Below, piece after piece: positions 52,914 through 64,000 of a stretch of DNA of 64,000 nucleotides. Location: the NCBI GenBank assembly GCA_963765935.1, contig CAVXXX010000002.1:434001-498000 (forward strand), in the 5' to 3' direction. The stretch is from JAMXLG01 sp963765935 (GTDB lineage: Bacteria; Vulcanimicrobiota; Vulcanimicrobiia; Vulcanimicrobiales; Vulcanimicrobiaceae). How positions within the stretch are numbered: the first letter of the stretch is position 1; each line of letters starts with the position of its first letter. The position numbers and the translations under genes were made by a program. Under the pieces are notes generated by a model. That model was not told the DNA's origin. It ran no database searches and saw only the letters and a program-made list of their open reading frames with translations.

Positions 52914-52987
52914 TAGCCCCAGAGGGGTTCGAACCCTCGTATGTAATGATGAAAACATTATGTCTTAAACCACTTGACTATAAGGCC
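52914..52987 (-). tRNA. trnE: tRNA-Glu (TTC)
   Basis: Acceptor GGCCTTA/TGGGGCT (G-T pairs), anticodon stem TAATG/CATTA with loop TTTTCAT, T arm AGGG-TTCGAAC-CCCT. Confidence 0.9.
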
Positions 52988-53043
52988 CTTTTAAATATTA
53001 TTAGTAATAATATTTTTTTAAAATTTTAATTATATATATTACA

Positions 53044-53122
53044 GGTAAGCCCAGTGCAAGTATCGCACTTGCTTCAGCTGGTTACAAAACAGCTACATTA
53101 CTTTTATGCTAACCAGGCTAAC
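53044..53122 (-). tRNA. trnT: tRNA-Thr (TGT)
   Basis: Acceptor GTTAGCC/GGCTTAC, anticodon loop TTTGTAA, T arm CAAGTGCGATACTTG. First tRNA after the rnl 3' end, as in Pezizomycotina. Confidence 0.85.
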
Positions 53123-53734
53123 TATAAAGAGATTCTTTTTGTTATGTTAGAACAAAATAAATAAATATAACATTTTAATGTGAGATATATGTAATAATTA
53201 GTAATTTAAAAAAATTAGTACTTTATGCCTAAAAACATTTAAATTATTTTAGCTAAAGCCTATTAATCACATGTTTAGTACATGTAAAATCGTAGTGTTA
53301 GACTACGTCTATTTAAGAATATACTAAAGTAAGTTTCGTGCCTAGATGCATTCAGCACTTATCTTTAACTAACGTAGCGTTCCTGCCGTGCCTATGCTAT
53401 ATATTTGCTTAAGTGAAAGCAACATCCCTGTATAAATTAACTTTTTACATTAATTTATACTTAAATTAATATTGGGCACATAAACAACAGGTAAACCAGA
53501 GGTTAATATACCCAGCTCCTTTCGTACGAGGGGGCTATCTTTATTTTATTCTAATTTCCTCTAGAAGATAGAAACCATACTGTCTCACGACGTATTTAAC
53601 CCAGCTCGTGTAACTTTTTAATCGACGAACAGTCGAACCCTTCATGATTTCTGCATTCATGTGGATAAGTTAAGCCGACATCGAGGTGCCAAACTGCGCA
53701 CTCAATTTGTACTCTCTGGCGCAATTAGCCTGTT

Positions 53735-55869
53735 CAATATTTGTTAACATAAAGGTTCTTTATCCTTTATTTCCATCTTTCACAAGATGGTTCAGACTAT
53801 TTCTTCATTTTTACTTATTATATATAATCAATGCGACGCGATACTTGTGAAGTATTATATATATATTTATATATAATATATAGGGTTTAATTAAGAAATA
53901 AAAAATTTTCTTATTTACTACTAATTCAACCTTTAAGTCCAAAAGATCCATTACGTGTTTTTGAATTTACTAATGAGTATTGTACATTTGATTTGGCATG
54001 ACCTCTTAACATAACTGAAGATAAACCTCTGTAAGAAGAATCTATATTTTTTAAACTACCTTTTCATTTTATTTTAAAAACAGATCTTGAAGCAGTAAAC
54101 CGTCTTGTAAGTCTACCTTTAGCTTCTAATCTTGCACCTGCCATGTTTTTATGTTTTAATAAATTCAAAATAAAATTTAGCAATAAATTACCGTTATTTA
54201 TTGTATTTTTTTTATTTTTTTTATTAATAATATAAGAAGAATTATTAAAAAGATCTAATAAAAGTTTATTTAAAATATCTTTACTATAGTACTCACTATT
54301 TAATAAATTAACATTCAAACTATTAATTTTATTAACTCATAATTCTTTAATGTTAATTTTATTATACTGTTCTCTTATTCTATTTACTTTTGGTAGCTTT
54401 ACCATAGATAAAGAAGATCTTAATACTTGTAACAGTCTATTATTTCTATTTTTTAATTTTAAAGAAATAGCTTCTGTAAAAATATCACTGTTTAAATATA
54501 AAGTTTTTAAATTTACTATATTAAATTCTACCTCTTTATTATAAAATTTGGCTATAAGTGGTTTTAATTTTAATAAAAATTTGTTTTCAAATTTATATTT
54601 ATTCAAATTCAATAATAGTTTATAATAAGCAATAATATTTATTTCTTTATCTAAATGTGTTTTATAAAGAAAATCCTTATATATAGTTTCATAATACTTA
54701 TTAATAACAGAATCATTTTCACAAATGCCTATAATATTTACTATTTTTACTAAATCCTTATTTAAATTTTCAATTGTTAATCTCTTTTCTATTAATAATT
54801 TAGTTTTTTTTGTTATAAGCAAATTGTTCTCCTCTAATTTTATTTGTTCAATAAGATAAGATTTTAAGCCATGTAATCAGCTCATAAGAGAAACAGTATC
54901 TTCTTGGTTTTTAATTATATTTAATTTATCTTTAATAGATAAAATTTTGTTTCCATTACTATTTTTCTCTTGTTTTAGAAGAAAATTTGAATTAATAGAA
55001 AGAGGGAATAGTATAGCTTCAAGTCTTTTTATTTTACGAATCAAAATTCTTCTTTCTTCATTGTATACATATAATGTAATAACAACTTTAGAATTAGTGT
55101 GTTTCAATTCTGCTTTACTTATAAATATTTTTTTTACAGCTAAACGTCTGAATCTGGTAGCTATACGTTTAGATTTTAAAATACTATTATTAAAATAAAG
55201 GTTAAAATAACTTTTAATTAATCTAATTAAATTTTTATCCGCTATACTTAAATTTTTAATAGAGTTGCTATTAAAAGCATAAATACTATTAAATCATTCC
55301 TTAGTTGCGGGTGGAAAATGTCTTGTAGGTCCCGAAGTATTAGTTGTTATATTTAAAGGTATAACTTTATACTTATCATTTATTTTTTTGGTAAAAATAA
55401 AAGGTTTAATATTTTGTGCATGTTTATTATTCATATTACTAATAAAATTACTTCAACATATTGTTAAATACATTGCATTTTTAAACTAAAAACTTATAAT
55501 AAAAGTCTTTAGTAAATATTTTTAATACTATTATAGTATTAAAAATAAGACCATATAAATTAAAAATACCAATAAAATATATGGTGTATAATTGATTATA
55601 TATAGGTAAAAAGGTTGGGCATTATTAGAAGGATTATCATTAGTACTACTCACCTTCTAGTCGTTGAACGGTTTTACTTTTAATCTATTCTAAATACTTA
55701 AATTAACATTTAAATAAAAGAAATTGATTTAATACTAAAGCAAATTTCGCTTCAAGTACACATATAATACTATATGTTATTCTTGAAATTAACCCAATAA
55801 ATTACCAATGAGCTTATCTTTATATAAAATCTTCATTTTATAAAAAAGATAAAACATTGGAGGACTAAC
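53735..55869 (-). other. Group I intron in rnl at E. coli position 2449 (rps3 host intron)
   Basis: The 5' exon ends CTAGGGAT (T opposite 55,870) and the 3' exon resumes AACAGGCTAATTG (from 53,734), matching the bacterial GGGAT/AACAGGCT site. The intron ends in G, as group I introns require. Conserved P7 strands are visible: TTCAACGACTAGA near 55,660 and AATAGTCTGAACC near 53,785. The rps3 frame occupies most of the interior. This intron is nearly universal in filamentous ascomycetes. Confidence 0.88.
53911..55434 (-). CDS. rps3: Intron-encoded mitochondrial ribosomal protein S3
   Basis: 507 residues, intact when UGA is Trp, from MNNKHAQNIKPFIFTKKIND; an in-frame ATG at 55,473 (MYLTICWSNF) is an alternative. 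Conserved N-terminus includes TSGPTRHFPPATKEWFNSIY; the C-terminal RNA-binding part has AGARLEAKGRLTRRFTASRS, SSYRGLSSVMLRGHAKSNVQ and SKTRNGSFGLKGW. It is a small-subunit ribosome component. Very AT-rich and lysine/asparagine-rich in the middle, as usual. Confidence 0.93.
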
Positions 55870-58637
55870 ATCCCTAGCGTAGCTTTTTCAAAAATCCAAG
55901 ACCTTTCCTTTCTGCATCTTGTGATCATATGCCCCGCTTACGCGACTGATAGACGTGTAAGTCAAACAGTAAAGCAAGATTAAGCCATTAAACTTGACAA
56001 GTAATAAACATAATTATTTATAAAACATTTCAATGTTTATTTTAAACATTTATTTTTATAAAATAATAAAAAACATTAGAAAAGATTTTTTTTTTCTTAA
56101 TGGTTTAATTACATCTATTTCCCATATAGTTAAAATCTTACTTGAAAAAATTTTTTATTTCTAACTTAATAGATATTTAGCTGAATTAGTTATAGCTTAT
56201 TCTAACTTTTAATTAAAAAATTAGAGCTACACCAAATAACAAACTAATAAAAAATACACAATAAAATTGTATATTTAATTATTATCATTTAATCCTTCTT
56301 ACTTTGCAGCAAAAAAGAAAATGATAACAAATTTACAAGATTAACTTTGGATACACCCAGGTACTTTTTATGGGATCTGTGCCCCGCATAAACTGCCTCC
56401 TAGCAATTGTTCCCTTTTATAAAAAGGGTTATTTTCTATATATTATATAGAAAAGCAGATTAATTCTGCCAATATGACAAACAAAATAAAGGTGTTTCAA
56501 TTATATTTCACCAACTACCTTATACACTAAAATTTGTTCAATCATACCCAATAACTAGCAACAGTAAAGCTGCATAGGGTCTTCTCGTCTATCTAGAGGT
56601 AAACTGTATCTGCACAGTTATTCCAATTTCACTGAGCCAATCATTGAGACAGCTGTTGTATCGTTAAATCATTCATGCAAGACCGCATTTAACGGCCAGG
56701 GTATTCCGCTACCTTAGGACCCTCATCGGTAAGGCCGCCATTGATCGGGGTTTCCTTCAAAGCCAAGCCTATTTTAGTCAACTTAGCAAATCCGTTAACC
56801 AGCCGACATCGGGCAGAAATCACACTCAATACTTTGATTTATTATCTTACTGCAAAGTGCTTTGTTTTAATTAAACAGTCGTACAACACTATTCCATGCT
56901 TCCTATTCTTTACCTGATATTAATCAGGAGGAATGGCTCTCCTTATCCCGAAGTTACGGTAGTTAGTTTGCCGAGTTCCTTAATGATTGTTCACTCAAAC
57001 GCCTTCGTATTCTCTACTTGCTTACTTGTGGTAGTTTCTAGGTACGGTTATTATGTCATATTTTAAGTATACTCATCTATTTAGTTTGTTGTAAGCTTAA
57101 AAGACTTGTTACTGTTTTTCCAGAACCTTATTCACTTTCTCTTTGTAATCAAAGAGTACAAAGAAAAAAGGTTGTTACTTAGTAGACAAGATTTTCTCAT
57201 CGTTTAATCCTTTAGGTATATAAACTTAGAGGCCGTTACTTTAATAAAACCATAAGCTTTAGGCGAGGGGGTATTGCTACACCCCTTTTTCGTTACTCAT
57301 GTCAACATTATCACTTGGGTTATCTAATAATTAATCTTTTTAAGAAAAAATCCGAGATTTACCCAACGTTCTGCTACCCCATATCTATAATAACTTTATA
57401 TTAAAAAATACTTTTTCTTGATTTAATTATTATTGATAAATATGGACAAAGTATCGGTATATTGTTTAGATCCGTTAAATTTTCGGTGCTACTATCAATA
57501 TAAATAATTTATTATTTATTAAACTAGTGCTCTGTTACGAGGTCTTCAAAAAATGGCCGCTTCTAAGCCTATTTCCTAGTCGTATAAGATATAAACTTCC
57601 TTAATTTCACTTAACAATAATTTTGGAACCTTAACCTTTGTTCTGGGCTGTTTCCCTTTAGACATACAACCTTAGCGTACTATGTCCGATTATTCAAGAT
57701 TCATCATTGCCATTCCGAGTGCGAATACTCACCGATAAAATCTTCACGATCCCCCGATATATGCAAAAAATCTATATAAATTATATAAATATAAGTTGCC
57801 TGAGATCACAGTTCTGTACCTGCTATGATGTAACTTGAATTACCTACTTATATAGGTTTCGCAGAAAACCAGCTATCCTAGTCAGTATTGTCTTTCACTA
57901 ACTTACCACAGTTCATCGGATATCTTTACAACGATAACCCGTTCGGGCTTTTATAACCCTGACTATGGTAAGATCACTAGGCTTCGGGTCTAATTTTAGA
58001 TACTAATTCATTATTTCATAATTGGTTTATCTAGGCATTTCTGCTCGCATCTAATATTAACTCGTTGACCCATTATGCAAAAGGTACGCTCTCACTATTT
58101 ATTTAAATTTTGCTTGAGCTGCTTATAAAACTACTAATTCAAACCTTTCCTTCACAGGACTATACGCTATCGCTTATATATTATATTTAGTCTTAGAGGA
58201 AGGTTCCCCTTTATATTCAAACAGGTTTAAACCCGTTTTACTTATTTTAATACTATAAATCATAATAATTTAAAACCGTCTTACTTGACTTGTTTGTAAA
58301 ATATTATAAAGTATAATACTTTAGACTAATCTACTTTCATTCACATTAATCATAGAATCTCGTTTGATTTCTTTTCCTAAAGTTACTAAGATATTTCAAT
58401 TCACTTCGTTTATTACTGGATTTCTCTAAGAGTACATGTGTTATTTATTCTTCCAAACACAAATTAATTTTACACTCTCTTTAATATATAGCAAGGTATC
58501 CCTAATAGTTTCTTTATATACTTGCCTATACTATTTCTTCATAGAAGTAGTATAAAAACATTATTTCTATATCATTCACATTACTAATGTATATTAACAC
58601 TAATACATTAATTAATTATTATAATTATGTCTTTATT

Positions 58638-58709
58638 TCGGGTTATTATGATTCGAACATAACAATTCCTTGACCCAAACAAGGCGCCTAACCACCTGGC
58701 TCTAACCCG
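58638..58709 (-). tRNA. trnP: tRNA-Pro (TGG)
   Basis: Perfect acceptor CGGGTTA/TAACCCG, anticodon stem CCTTG/CAAGG with loop TTTGGGT. Immediately upstream of rnl, its conserved place. Confidence 0.92.
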
Positions 58710-58784
58710 TTTAATACTATTTAGAAAAAAAATTAATATAAAAATATTAATTATATATTATTCCTCTTATACATGATATAATTA

Positions 58785-58870
58785 CAGAGAATATCCGATT
58801 CGAACGGATGTGATCTATTAAACCAAATAAATTTCAAGTTTACCACCTTAAACCACTCGGTCAATTCTCT
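58785..58870 (-). tRNA. trnS: tRNA-Ser (TGA)
   Basis: Acceptor AGAGAAT/ATTCTCT, anticodon stem GTAAA/TTTAT with loop CTTGAAA, long variable arm of class II tRNAs. Confidence 0.92.
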
Positions 58871-58909
58871 TTTAAATAATATAATAATAAAAATTTTTTT
58901 TATAATAAA

Positions 58910-58981
58910 TGATTCCTCAGAGACTTGAACTCCGAACATATCCTTATCAAAAATACGCTTTACCAATTAAGCTAAGGAACC
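58910..58981 (-). tRNA. trnI: tRNA-Ile (GAT)
   Basis: Acceptor GGTTCCT/AGGAATC, anticodon loop TTGATAA on stem TATTT/GGATA, T arm CGGAG-TTCAAGT-CTCTG. Confidence 0.9.
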
Positions 58982-59006
58982 AATTGCAAATAAAAACAAT
59001 AAAACA

Positions 59007-59078
59007 CAAGAGTACTCCGACTTGAACGGAGAAACGAAAGTTTGAAGCTTCCTATTTTACCAATTAAATTATACTCTT
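59007..59078 (-). tRNA. trnW: tRNA-Trp (TCA)
   Basis: Perfect acceptor AAGAGTA/TACTCTT, anticodon loop CTTCAAA. The TCA anticodon reads both UGA and UGG, which agrees with the UGA Trp codons in the genes. Confidence 0.92.
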
Positions 59079-59081
59079 AAC

Positions 59082-59162
59082 CGGAAAGGAAGAGGTTCGA
59101 ACTCTCAAATGCTTTCGCACGGCGTTTAGCAAACGACTCACCCTACCAATGGTAACCTTTCC
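59082..59162 (-). tRNA. trnS: tRNA-Ser (GCT)
   Basis: Perfect acceptor GGAAAGG/CCTTTCC, anticodon loop TTGCTAA, variable arm GTGCGAAAGCA. Confidence 0.92.
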
Positions 59163-59192
59163 TAACTCTTTCCTAACTTAAATTAAAGTTAT

Positions 59193-59265
59193 CGGGTCAG
59201 ACCGGCTTCGATCCGGCATCTACTTTCGTGACAAGAAAGTCCTTTACCAATTAAGTTACTAACCC
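59193..59265 (-). tRNA. trnD: tRNA-Asp (GTC)
   Basis: Acceptor GGGTTAG/CTGACCC, perfect anticodon stem CTTTC/GAAAG with loop TTGTCAC, T arm CCGG-ATCGAAG-CCGG. Confidence 0.92.
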
Positions 59266-59286
59266 TTATTAAAACCCTATTAAAAT

Positions 59287-59358
59287 TGCGGCTAGTCGGA
59301 CTCGAACCGACATAAACTGTTTGGAAGACAGCGTGTTTAACCATTAACATATAGCCGC
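59287..59358 (-). tRNA. trnG: tRNA-Gly (TCC)
   Basis: Perfect acceptor GCGGCTA/TAGCCGC, anticodon stem GCTGT/ACAGT with loop CTTCCAA, T arm GTCGG-TTCGAGT-CCGAC. Confidence 0.93.
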
Positions 59359-59468
59359 TTATAATATTAAAGGGATTATAAAAAAAATAAATAAGAACAT
59401 TACTTGCATTATAAATACTTTTTTAATTTTTAGCTAAATAATTAATTAGTATAAAATTGCGGTATAAT

Positions 59469-59541
59469 TAAGATCTGGGGGACTCGAACCCTCATATCAA
59501 TGATTAAAAGTCATGTACTTTACCAATTAAGTTAAGATCTC
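59469..59541 (-). tRNA. trnK: tRNA-Lys (TTT)
   Basis: Acceptor GAGATCT/AGATCTT, anticodon loop CTTTTAA on stem CATGA/TCATT, T arm GAGGG-TTCGAGT-CCCCC. Confidence 0.9.
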
Positions 59542-59664
59542 TAGAGGCAATTTCCTCTAATATCTGCTTTTCAATAATATTTATATAATTATTCTTATCA
59601 ATAAAATATATTACAATTATAATTAATTATTTATATTTATAAGATAGGAGTTAATTATAATTGT

Positions 59665-60474
59665 TTATGAACCTCAATAGTATATAGATATAAATAAAAA
59701 AAGTCAAACAACATCAACAAAGTGTCAGTACAGAATACCCGATTCCAATCCTAGATGATGGTTTTCAGTTGAGTGATAAGCAAGAACACGTCATAAACCT
59801 ACTGCTAAAAAAGCAGTACCAATCATAACATGTAATCCATGAAAACCTGTACCAAAATAGAAACATGAACCAAAAGCTCCATCACTAATAGTAAATGAAG
59901 AAACTGTATATTCTATACCTTGAAAGGCTGTAAACACTATAGCTAATAGCACTGTGGCAACTAATCCATATAAAGCTCCACTTCTATTTCCTTGTATTAA
60001 TGAGTGATGAGCATATGTAACTGTAACACCACTTGATAATAATATTACTGTGTTAAGTAAAGGTAATTCAAAAGGATTAATTGCTTCTATACCTATAGGA
60101 GGTCATTGAGCTCCTAATTCTACAGTAGGTGATAAGGCACTATGAAAAAATGCTCAGAAGATAGCTAAGAAAAATAAAGCCTCTGACACTATAAATAAAG
60201 CAACACCCATATTTAATCCTTTTTGTACTGCTAAAGTATGGTTTCCTAAATATGTTGCTTCACTTATAACATCTCTAAATCAAAATGACATAGAAGCAAT
60301 TACTAAGATAAAAGCTAATATTAAAAAATTGCTTGCATGACTAAAGCCGTGCATTGATAATACACCTGTAGTAGTTAAAGTTAGTAAAGACACACATGTG
60401 TAAATAGGTCAAGGAGATGGAGATACTAAATGAAAAGGATGAGCTTGAAATTTACTCCTAACTAAATTTGTCAT
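59665..60474 (-). CDS. cox3: Cytochrome c oxidase subunit 3
   Basis: 269 residues, intact, from MTNLVRSKFQAHPFHLVSPS to ISIYYWGS. Seven membrane helices. Motifs: DVISEATYLGNHTLAVQKGL, SEALFFLAIFWAFFHSALSP, FYFGTGFHGLHVMIGTAFL, HFVDVVWLFLF. Structural subunit of complex IV without redox centres. It sits between tRNA-Lys and tRNA-Val. Confidence 0.96.
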
Positions 60475-60649
60475 TTTTATTTATTTATTACTTTTGTTAT
60501 GCATATAAATATACATTATTGTATTTATTTATTTACATATATATGATAATTTATCCTATTATAAGGTCTATATTTTTATATGATATATATATATAGGTAT
60601 TCATACCTTAAGGCATATAATTTTGAAAAAAAGTATTAGATTTAATGAA

Positions 60650-60722
60650 TGAGGGATAGGTGATTCGAACACCTAACCTACCGCGTGTAAAACAGCCGCT
60701 CTACCAATTGAGCCAATCCCTC
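60650..60722 (-). tRNA. trnV: tRNA-Val (TAC)
   Basis: Acceptor GAGGGAT/ATCCCTC, anticodon loop TTTACAC on stem GCTGT/GCGGT, T arm AGGTG-TTCGAAT-CACCT. Confidence 0.92.
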
Positions 60723-60733
60723 TATAGGAATAT

Positions 60734-61411
60734 TTATATATTTTTCTGTTTTATTGTTATAACAATAGCACCAACCATTGCTAATAATAAAATTATAGAA
60801 GTTAGTATAAGTCATATACTATATGTAGTATACATTATATTTCCTATTGTAGTAATGTGACTAGTTTCTGCTAAATTCCCATCTCATATATTACTTGTAA
60901 CAAAAAATATTTCTCCACTATCTATTTTATTTGTAACCAAATTAAATACTTTATTAAAAAAGTCACTATAATTATTGTATCATATGTCGTTTAATGTATT
61001 ATTTAAATCAATAGTGTAACTATTAAAAGATGCAATACTATATGGCAGTACTTGATAAACAGGGTAATTAAAAGCTATAGCAATAATTACTGCTAAAGGT
61101 ATACTATTACTAGCATCACTTAATAATTCACTTATTCTTATATTTATAAGCATTAATATAAATAAAAATAATATAGAGACAGCTCCAACATAAACTAATA
61201 AGTAAGATAAACCTATAAAATTTATACCTAGTATAATTAAATAGCTTGATATACTAAGAAACAGACCAATTAAAAATAATACAGATACTATGGGGTTTTT
61301 ACTAATAATAACAAGTATACCAGATATAATAGAAGCTGCTGAAATAAAATTTAATATTTCAATTCTATAACCATTAGTAAAGGTTTCATTCAAAATAAAA
61401 ATACTATCCAT
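60734..61411 (-). CDS. nad6: NADH dehydrogenase subunit 6
   Basis: 225 residues from MDSIFILNETFTNGYRIEIL; an in-frame ATG at 61,438 would add nine basic residues. Motifs: GILVIISKNPIVSVLFLIGL, GLSYLLVYVGAVSILFLFIL and the C-terminal AMVGAIVITIKQKNI. Intact with UGA as Trp. It is a membrane subunit of complex I near the quinone channel. It lies next to tRNA-Val, as in many ascomycetes. Confidence 0.94.
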
Positions 61412-61624
61412 AACAATGAAAAATTTTCTTTTTCTCATTTACCTTTTCAGACAGAAATGGTATGAAAATACATTTAACTAAGATTGTTTCTTTATTAAAT
61501 ACCAAAATAGATATAAGGTATTTAATACTAAACAATACTTTATAGAGAAAATAATAGTTAAATATAAAAGTTGTTTATAATATCCTTTTTTTCTTGCAAC
61601 ATAAGATAAAAATATATAAAAAGA

Positions 61625-61695
61625 AGTGTGTATAAGACTCGAACCTATATTCTTTGTGTCCGTAGCACAATGCTTAACCAATTAAGCTAACACAC
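61625..61695 (-). tRNA. trnR: tRNA-Arg (ACG)
   Basis: Acceptor GTGTGTT/TACACAC (last pair mismatched), perfect anticodon stem TTGTG/CACAA with loop CTACGGA. Confidence 0.9.
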
Positions 61696-61733
61696 CTTTT
61701 TATTTATAGTTTTTATAATATCAATACTCTCCA

Positions 61734-61804
61734 AGCCCTTAAGATGAATTGAACATCTATAAAAATATTAACAGTATTCCGCTCTACCGTTGAGCTATAA
61801 AGGC
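61734..61804 (-). tRNA. trnN: tRNA-Asn (GTT)
   Basis: Acceptor GCCTTTA/TAAGGGC, anticodon loop CTGTTAA on stem GAATA/TATTT, T arm AGATG-TTCAATT-CATCT. Confidence 0.9.
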
Positions 61805-61883
61805 TTTATTTACTATATTAATGTATTAAATAAACCATATATAATAAAAAATTATTGTATAAAAGATAATTTTGGTATAATTA

Positions 61884-61968
61884 TAGGAAACAAGAGATTC
61901 GAACTCTTAAAAGTTTATTACTATTGAGTTTACAGCTCAACCCATCTTACCAATAATGGGAGTTTCCT
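61884..61968 (-). tRNA. trnY: tRNA-Tyr (GTA)
   Basis: Perfect acceptor AGGAAAC/GTTTCCT, perfect anticodon stem TTGAG/CTCAA with loop CTGTAAA, long variable arm as usual for fungal mitochondrial tRNA-Tyr. It lies directly downstream of rns. Confidence 0.93.
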
Positions 61969-61997
61969 TTGTATATATTTCTATATACAGTTTATTG

Positions 61998-63485
61998 TTA
62001 AAATTAATTAATCCCGTGCAATTTCCACTACACGAACCGTATTTCGACTTAACACCAATCAAAGTCACGCATACGAAAACTCACCATTGTAATATATAAA
62101 TCTTATTTTTTATAATAAAAAATAATAATTCGCCAAACTTATTGCACATACTTCTTTCGGCGCCTGACGAGTGGTTAGTACCTATCTGAGATAAAATTCA
62201 CCGTGACATGGTGATTCACGATTACTAGTAATTCCTTATTCATGCAGTCGAGTTTCAGACTACAATCCTTATTATATCCTATTTTTATAGATTAGCTTTT
62301 ATTTGCATTTTTGCATCTATTTGTCTAGGAATATGTGGCACGTCTATAGCCCACAATATTCAGGCCATGATGACTTGTCTTGGTCCCTATTATCATATCC
62401 AATATGACGGTGAACTGCTCTATAAAATTTATTATAAATAGAGCAAGGGTTTACGTTAATTTTATGGAACTAACCAAAATCTCACGACATTAACTGAAGA
62501 CAGCCGTGCAACGCTTGTAATATTTCTCATATGAGAAATATTATTCAAATTGTGGTAAGGTTTTTCGAGGATTATCGAATTAAATAACATACTTCACTAC
62601 TGGTTTCAGAAACGGTCTAATGATTTCAGTTCCTGCGTTGCCACATTACTCTTGAGGTGGAATGCTTACACTTTCATTTATAAACAAAAAAATATCTTGT
62701 CTATGGCATTCATAATTCTCTGCTTGGACTACTAGGGTATCTAATCCTGTTTGCTACCCAAGCCTTCGTCCCTCAACGTCAGTTATTAGATAAAAGGTTG
62801 CTTTCGCCGCTACCAGTCGTCATGGTATCAAAAAATTTCATCTCTACTCCATGAATACTCCCCTTCTCATATAAAACTCTAGCAATACCGTACCCTGTTT
62901 TGGGCTAGTAATACCGTCTAGGTACCCTTTAAACCTACTAAAGATGAATAACACTAGTCTTCTACGTATTACCGCGACTGCTGGCACGTAATTTGGTCAA
63001 GACACATAGATAGAAAATTGTCATAATCAGTATTCTATCTAGAATTTTATTCGACATAATCGATATCATATCTAATTTAGTCAGATATTGATTAGCCTAA
63101 GCTATACATTCTTCCAAGTCACTGGTTCAGCCGTTAGGCTATTGACCAATATTCCTCACTGCTGTACTATACGTATTGGGGTTTTTTCAGACCCAATGTG
63201 GTCGATCGACCTCTCAGTCTCGACTACGGAATTTCAAGCTAGTTAAGCCATTACCTTAACTACTACCTATCCGAGATATTTATTGTCATCTTAAAGCGGA
63301 GGAGAATCCTCCTTTAAATATTATAAGGAATTTATTTTTCCTTACTTTAAGGTAGCCAAAATATCATATACTCACCTGTACACCACTTTTAATGAAATTT
63401 TAAATTAAATTAAACGTACGATTAGCATGTGTCAAGCACTTGGACAGCGTTCATTCAGAGCCATCATCAAACTCAATTTTATACT
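61998..63485 (-). rRNA. rns: Mitochondrial small subunit ribosomal RNA
   Basis: Minus strand begins near AAATTGAGTTTGATGATGGC (63,455-63,480), the 16S-type 5' helix. The 530-loop (complement of CCGCGACTGCTGGCACG) is near 62,970, the 790-loop (complement of GGACTACTAGGGTATCTAAT) near 62,725, and the 3' decoding region GTGTAGTGGAAATTGCACG ends near 62,000. About 1.49 kb, without an evident intron. Ends approximate. Confidence 0.92.
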
Positions 63486-64000
63486 TTTATACATATGATA
63501 AATATTTATAAACACAAATCTTGTATATAGTGTTATATAAATATAATTACCACTACTATTATATTTTTACTCTTATATATTTATATATACTAAAATATAA
63601 TTATTAATATAATAAAATTTTTATCTTTTTATTACCTTTTCTTTTTAGTTGGATTAATTTAAGCCGGTTCTTGTTTAAGTTATTAGTCTAAATATAAGGC
63701 TTAATTTAGGCTTGTGTGTTCGTAATTATATATTACTATACAACGTTTATATAATTTATAAATATCTATATATATATTATTATATAATCAATATTTTCTG
63801 TAAAATACCAAAGCTCTCGCTTTAACACTTATAATAAGTGTATATATACAATAAGCACCGGACTTTCCTATATTATATACATAAATATATGCATATATTC
63901 TATACTCTTTACATCACAACTTTTATGTATTTTTTATTTAAAAACAATAGTTTATCGTAATAGATATAATTTTTGTTATATTAATGTAGGTCTAAACCAT
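63486..64000. other. AT-rich region upstream of rns to the window end
   Basis: About 515 bp, mostly A/T with short GC islands (AAGCCGGTTCTTG near 63,665, AAGCACCGGACTTTCC near 63,855). No tRNA or reading frame recognised. It may hold a transcription start for rns, but nothing specific is visible. Confidence 0.5.

Larger units (their letters stand above)
53160..58545 (-). rRNA. rnl: Mitochondrial large subunit ribosomal RNA, with one group I intron
   Basis: Conserved 23S-type segments read on the minus strand: the sarcin-ricin region around 53,520-53,535 (complement of CCTTTCGTACGAGG), the peptidyl-transferase region GGCACCTCGATGTCGG near 53,680, and the domain IV/II segments at 56,340-56,780 such as the complement of GGCCGCCATTGATCGGGG. 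The 5' end is estimated from GGGATACCTTG near 58,500 and the 3' end from the last conserved helix, so both ends are approximate. The intron at 53,735-55,869 interrupts the peptidyl-transferase loop. Confidence 0.9.

Noticed and set aside
54350..54544. Plus-strand open frame within rps3
   Set aside because: It is the antisense of rps3 in AT-rich DNA and encodes no recognisable protein.
1..64000. CRISPR array, prophage or defence island
   Set aside because: No regularly spaced direct repeats, integrase, capsid or restriction-modification genes were seen; the only mobile element is the dead IS3 copy.

Overview
The window is a composite of two unrelated DNAs joined at about position 41,548. Positions 1 to about 41,545 are GC-rich bacterial chromosome. 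Positions about 41,550 to 64,000 are AT-rich fungal mitochondrial DNA. The most economical reading is a misassembled metagenomic contig, for instance from a fungus-associated or lichen-like sample, and not a real fusion. The junction cuts through a bacterial gene after its Tat lipoprotein signal. No mitochondrial coding feature crosses into the bacterial side.

Bacterial part. A secretin (7122-8558) and a HdeA-like periplasmic protein indicate an envelope with an outer membrane. I suspect an Eremiobacterota (WPS-2)-like lineage, but this is only an impression. Positions 1-3119 hold a minus-strand operon of nuclease-like protein, hpt, exported GH125 mannosidase and (partial) purA. Positions 3130-3860 are decayed DNA with fragments of a two-component system whose intact relative lies at 21,257-23,094. 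Positions 4252-15,171 form a complete Tad/Flp pilus island in two divergent arms. One arm has secretin, Flp pilin and TadE/TadG proteins. The other has an exported protein, a second Flp pilin, prepilin peptidase, CpaB, a CpaE-CpaF fusion ATPase, TadB, TadC and a second A24 peptidase. Positions 15,164-24,030 are accessory: DUF192 protein, BTAD regulator, GT87 transferase, a dead IS3 element, a lipoprotein, a two-component system and an FNT channel. Positions 24,027-33,528 carry recX, recA, ftsY and a flagellar/chemotaxis block (flhB-like, fliK with a frameshift, fliA, cheB, cheR), followed by a reductase. Positions 33,628-41,232 carry soluble and membrane pyrophosphatases, an M48 protease, a TetR-regulated cluster and rplL-rplJ.

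Mitochondrial part. All recognised genes are on the minus strand and read UGA as Trp, which agrees with a tRNA-Trp(UCA). In reading direction the order is rns, tRNAs Y-N-R, nad6, V, cox3, K-G-D-S-W-I-S-P, rnl with an rps3-bearing group I intron, T-E-M-M-L-A-F-L-Q-H-M, nad2-nad3, cox2, nad4L-nad5, cob, a tRNA-like element, cox1 and tRNA-Cys. This is the signature order of Pezizomycotina (filamentous ascomycetes). atp6, atp8, atp9, nad1 and nad4 are not in the window. cox1, nad5 and nad3 carry single-base frameshifts, which suggests consensus errors or a decayed copy. cox1 also ends in an unusual cysteine-rich extension with a CxxCH motif.

I did not find a clearly new defence or mobile system. 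The points most worth follow-up are the chimeric junction, the cox1 extension, the hairpin-rich region before the membrane pyrophosphatase gene and the CpaE-CpaF fusion.
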